A stretch of 64,000 nt of DNA from Chloroflexota bacterium (GTDB taxonomy: Bacteria; Chloroflexota; Dehalococcoidia; Lucifugimonadales; UBA3495): positions 1 through 64,000 of the forward strand of contig JAPOQH010000030.1 in assembly GCA_026710825.1 (NCBI GenBank). The letters are read 5' to 3'. The notes under the pieces are model-generated. The model ran no database searches, was not told the origin of the DNA, and saw nothing but the letters and a program-made list of their open reading frames with translations. Numbering within the stretch: position 1 is the first letter of the stretch; each line of letters starts with the position of its first letter. Of the stretch, positions 62,924 to 64,000 are shown piece after piece. The position numbers were made by a program, and so were the translations under genes.

Positions 62924-62993
62924 TAGGGGTTCCCTCCGAGTCAGCGACTGATTTAGGAGTGTTCATTTACAAAACTGATTCTGCGTGGGCAGG

Positions 62994-63023
62994 ACGGTAG
63001 CACATACCTGAATAGGGCGTCAA
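62994..63023 (-). promoter_or_regulatory. Possible promoter of the five-gene transporter operon
   Basis: Minus strand: TTGACG (63018-63023), 18-base spacer, TACCGT (62994-62999). The -35 is good, the -10 weak. The start point near 62987 gives a leader of about 65 bases. Confidence 0.35.
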
Positions 63024-63065
63024 CAATCGTCGGCGGGACACAAAAGACCCAACATAGCCACACAT

Positions 63066-63102
63066 AAAAAGCGTCAGGGTGACGCATTGCGTCACCCTGA
63101 CG
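63066..63102 (-). terminator. Terminator after the right-edge permease
   Basis: Perfect 14-base stem CGTCAGGGTGACGC (63072-63085) / GCGTCACCCTGACG (63089-63102), three-base loop; on the minus strand C then TTTTT follows. Ends the transcript entering from the right edge. Confidence 0.88.
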
Positions 63103-63127
63103 GCGATTTACTTACCGGTTTGACTGA

Positions 63128-64000
63128 CTATCCGGCGCGTCTCAAACGGGGGTCCAAATAGTCTCGGAGCCAATCACCGAAGAAGTTGAACGCCATCACC
63201 ACGATGGTGATGATCAGACCCGGGAACAGCGCAATCCACCATGCCTGGGTGAGGAGTTTGCGCCCTTCCGCGATCATGATTCCCCACGCAGGGTCCCCCA
63301 CCTTCAGGCCCAGTCCCAGGAAGCTCAACGAAGCTTCCAACAGGATCACCTGGCCTATGCTGACGCTGGTCAGGACCATCAGGGTGTTGATGACGTTGGG
63401 GAAGAGATGGCGCCAGACAATCATGCCGGGGGATACCCCGTAAATTTGGGCAAGGACGACAAAGTCGCGGTCGCGAACCGACAACACCTCGCCACGAATC
63501 ATCCTGGCGAACCGGGCCCATTGGGTGGCGGCAATGGCAATCATGACGTTCCACACACCTGTGCCCAAATAGGTAACGATCAGCAGGGCCACCAATATTG
63601 ACGGGAAGCCGAGAACGGCGTCAGTGATCCGCATCAAGGCGGAATCGACCCATCGCCCGGAGTAACCCGACACCAGGCCCACCATCGTTCCGGCCAGGAT
63701 CGCCACGATGATTGACGGAGCGGTAACCTGCAACATGGTGCGGGAGCCGTGGATAAGGCGGCTGAGCACATCCTTGCCCAGCTTGTCGGTTCCAAGCACG
63801 TGACCAGCGCTGGCAAACGGTGGCTGGGTTTTGTTCCGTACGTCATTTTCGCGGGGGTCGTACGGTGAAATAAGGTTGGCAAAGATGGCGCAGAAAACGA
63901 TCACCAGCAAAATAGTGATGGGAATCCACGGGAGTCGAGCGTCCTTGATACGCTGCCGCCAGCTGGCCGGGGCGCGGTTATCAAGGATCAATGCGGGGGT
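63128..64000 (-). CDS. Peptide/nickel-type ABC permease, DppC-like (partial at right edge)
   Basis: The frame is open to the window edge. ILDNRAPASWRQRIKDARLPWIPITILL aligns with the start of the permease at 59375-60256, whose extra N-terminal residues indicate that the first few codons lie outside the window. Six helices, docking loop AQIYGVSPGMIVWRHLFPNV, end WGIMIAEGRKLLTQAWWIALFPGLIITIVVMAFNFFGDW. A TTG at 63991 could be mistaken for the start. Because a terminator follows, it is the last gene of another transporter operon to the right. Confidence 0.92.
   Translation of the reverse strand, partial: TPALILDNRAPASWRQRIKDARLPWIPITILLVIVFCAIFANLISPYDPRENDVRNKTQPPFASAGHVLGTDKLGKDVLSRLIHGSRTMLQVTAPSIIVAILAGTMVGLVSGYSGRWVDSALMRITDAVLGFPSILVALLIVTYLGTGVWNVMIAIAATQWARFARMIRGEVLSVRDRDFVVLAQIYGVSPGMIVWRHLFPNVINTLMVLTSVSIGQVILLEASLSFLGLGLKVGDPAWGIMIAEGRKLLTQAWWIALFPGLIITIVVMAFNFFGDWLRDYLDPRLRRAG

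Noticed and set aside
63128-63991. TTG at 63991 as the start of the right-edge permease
   Set aside because: The frame remains open to the window edge and the paralogue at 59375-60256 has extra residues at the corresponding N-terminus, so the true start is outside the window.

Overview
This looks like a chromosomal segment of a GC-rich, free-living or host-associated member of the Chloroflexota, possibly a SAR202- or Dehalococcoidia-like lineage. That placement is inferred from gene content and was not tested by phylogeny: F420-type luciferase-like monooxygenase, FmdB-groES-groEL, DUF1800/DUF1501 pair, plant-type LRR surface protein and stacked peptide/nickel-type ABC transporters. No rRNA, tRNA, CRISPR array, prophage or transposase was recognised by eye. 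Genes are densely packed and often translationally coupled, and many spacers hold TTGACA-like/TATAAT-like promoters or perfect hairpins.

Layout. 1-9 kb: GMC flavo-oxidoreductase facing an SMP-30 lactonase plus GH15 hydrolase pair, then DM13, SirB1-like, zinc-ribbon and SDR genes, and a CopD-like membrane protein followed by a signal-less molybdopterin-binding domain. 8.9-15.6 kb: a two-component system, FmdB-type zinc ribbon, groES-groEL with a textbook terminator, an MFS transporter with a problematic start, and RidA. 15.6-21 kb: a thiamin operon (thiG-thiE-thiS and an unknown gene) behind a TPP riboswitch with a terminator, then a small membrane protein, a CocE-type hydrolase and ornithine carbamoyltransferase. 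21-27 kb: a DUF1800-DUF1501-NHL unit in which every gene is followed by a long hairpin, then a secreted FN3-LRR protein. 27-31 kb: Rieske protein, small unknown protein, cobalamin-binding-like protein, folD and queA. 31-33.4 kb: an McrBC-type restriction system whose N-terminal winged-helix (HARE-HTH-like) piece lies in another frame from the ATPase, joined at a G5 tract. 33.4-40.5 kb: PH-like membrane protein, FAH-family hydrolase, zinc-ribbon DUF4234-like protein, sodium:solute symporter, an unknown protein, and BNR and SMP-30 beta-propellers.

40.5-48.8 kb holds two tandem copies of a solute-binding lipoprotein plus two permeases, without ATPases, each behind its own near-identical promoter. 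49-57 kb: ICL/PEP-mutase family enzyme, LLM oxidoreductase, then the housekeeping run mnmA-rnhB-yraN-apt, an MBL hydrolase, an unknown protein coupled to a site-2 protease, and a PPOX-fold protein. 57.3-64 kb: a complete peptide-type ABC system (binding protein, two permeases, two ATPases), and the permease of yet another copy running off the right edge.

Most notable for follow-up: the split McrB with homopolymer junction, the unknown gene under TPP-riboswitch control, a family of dispersed intergenic palindromes, the hairpin-punctuated DUF1800/DUF1501 operon, a 10-bp inverted repeat forming a possible structured RNA ahead of folD, and the amplified transporter modules.
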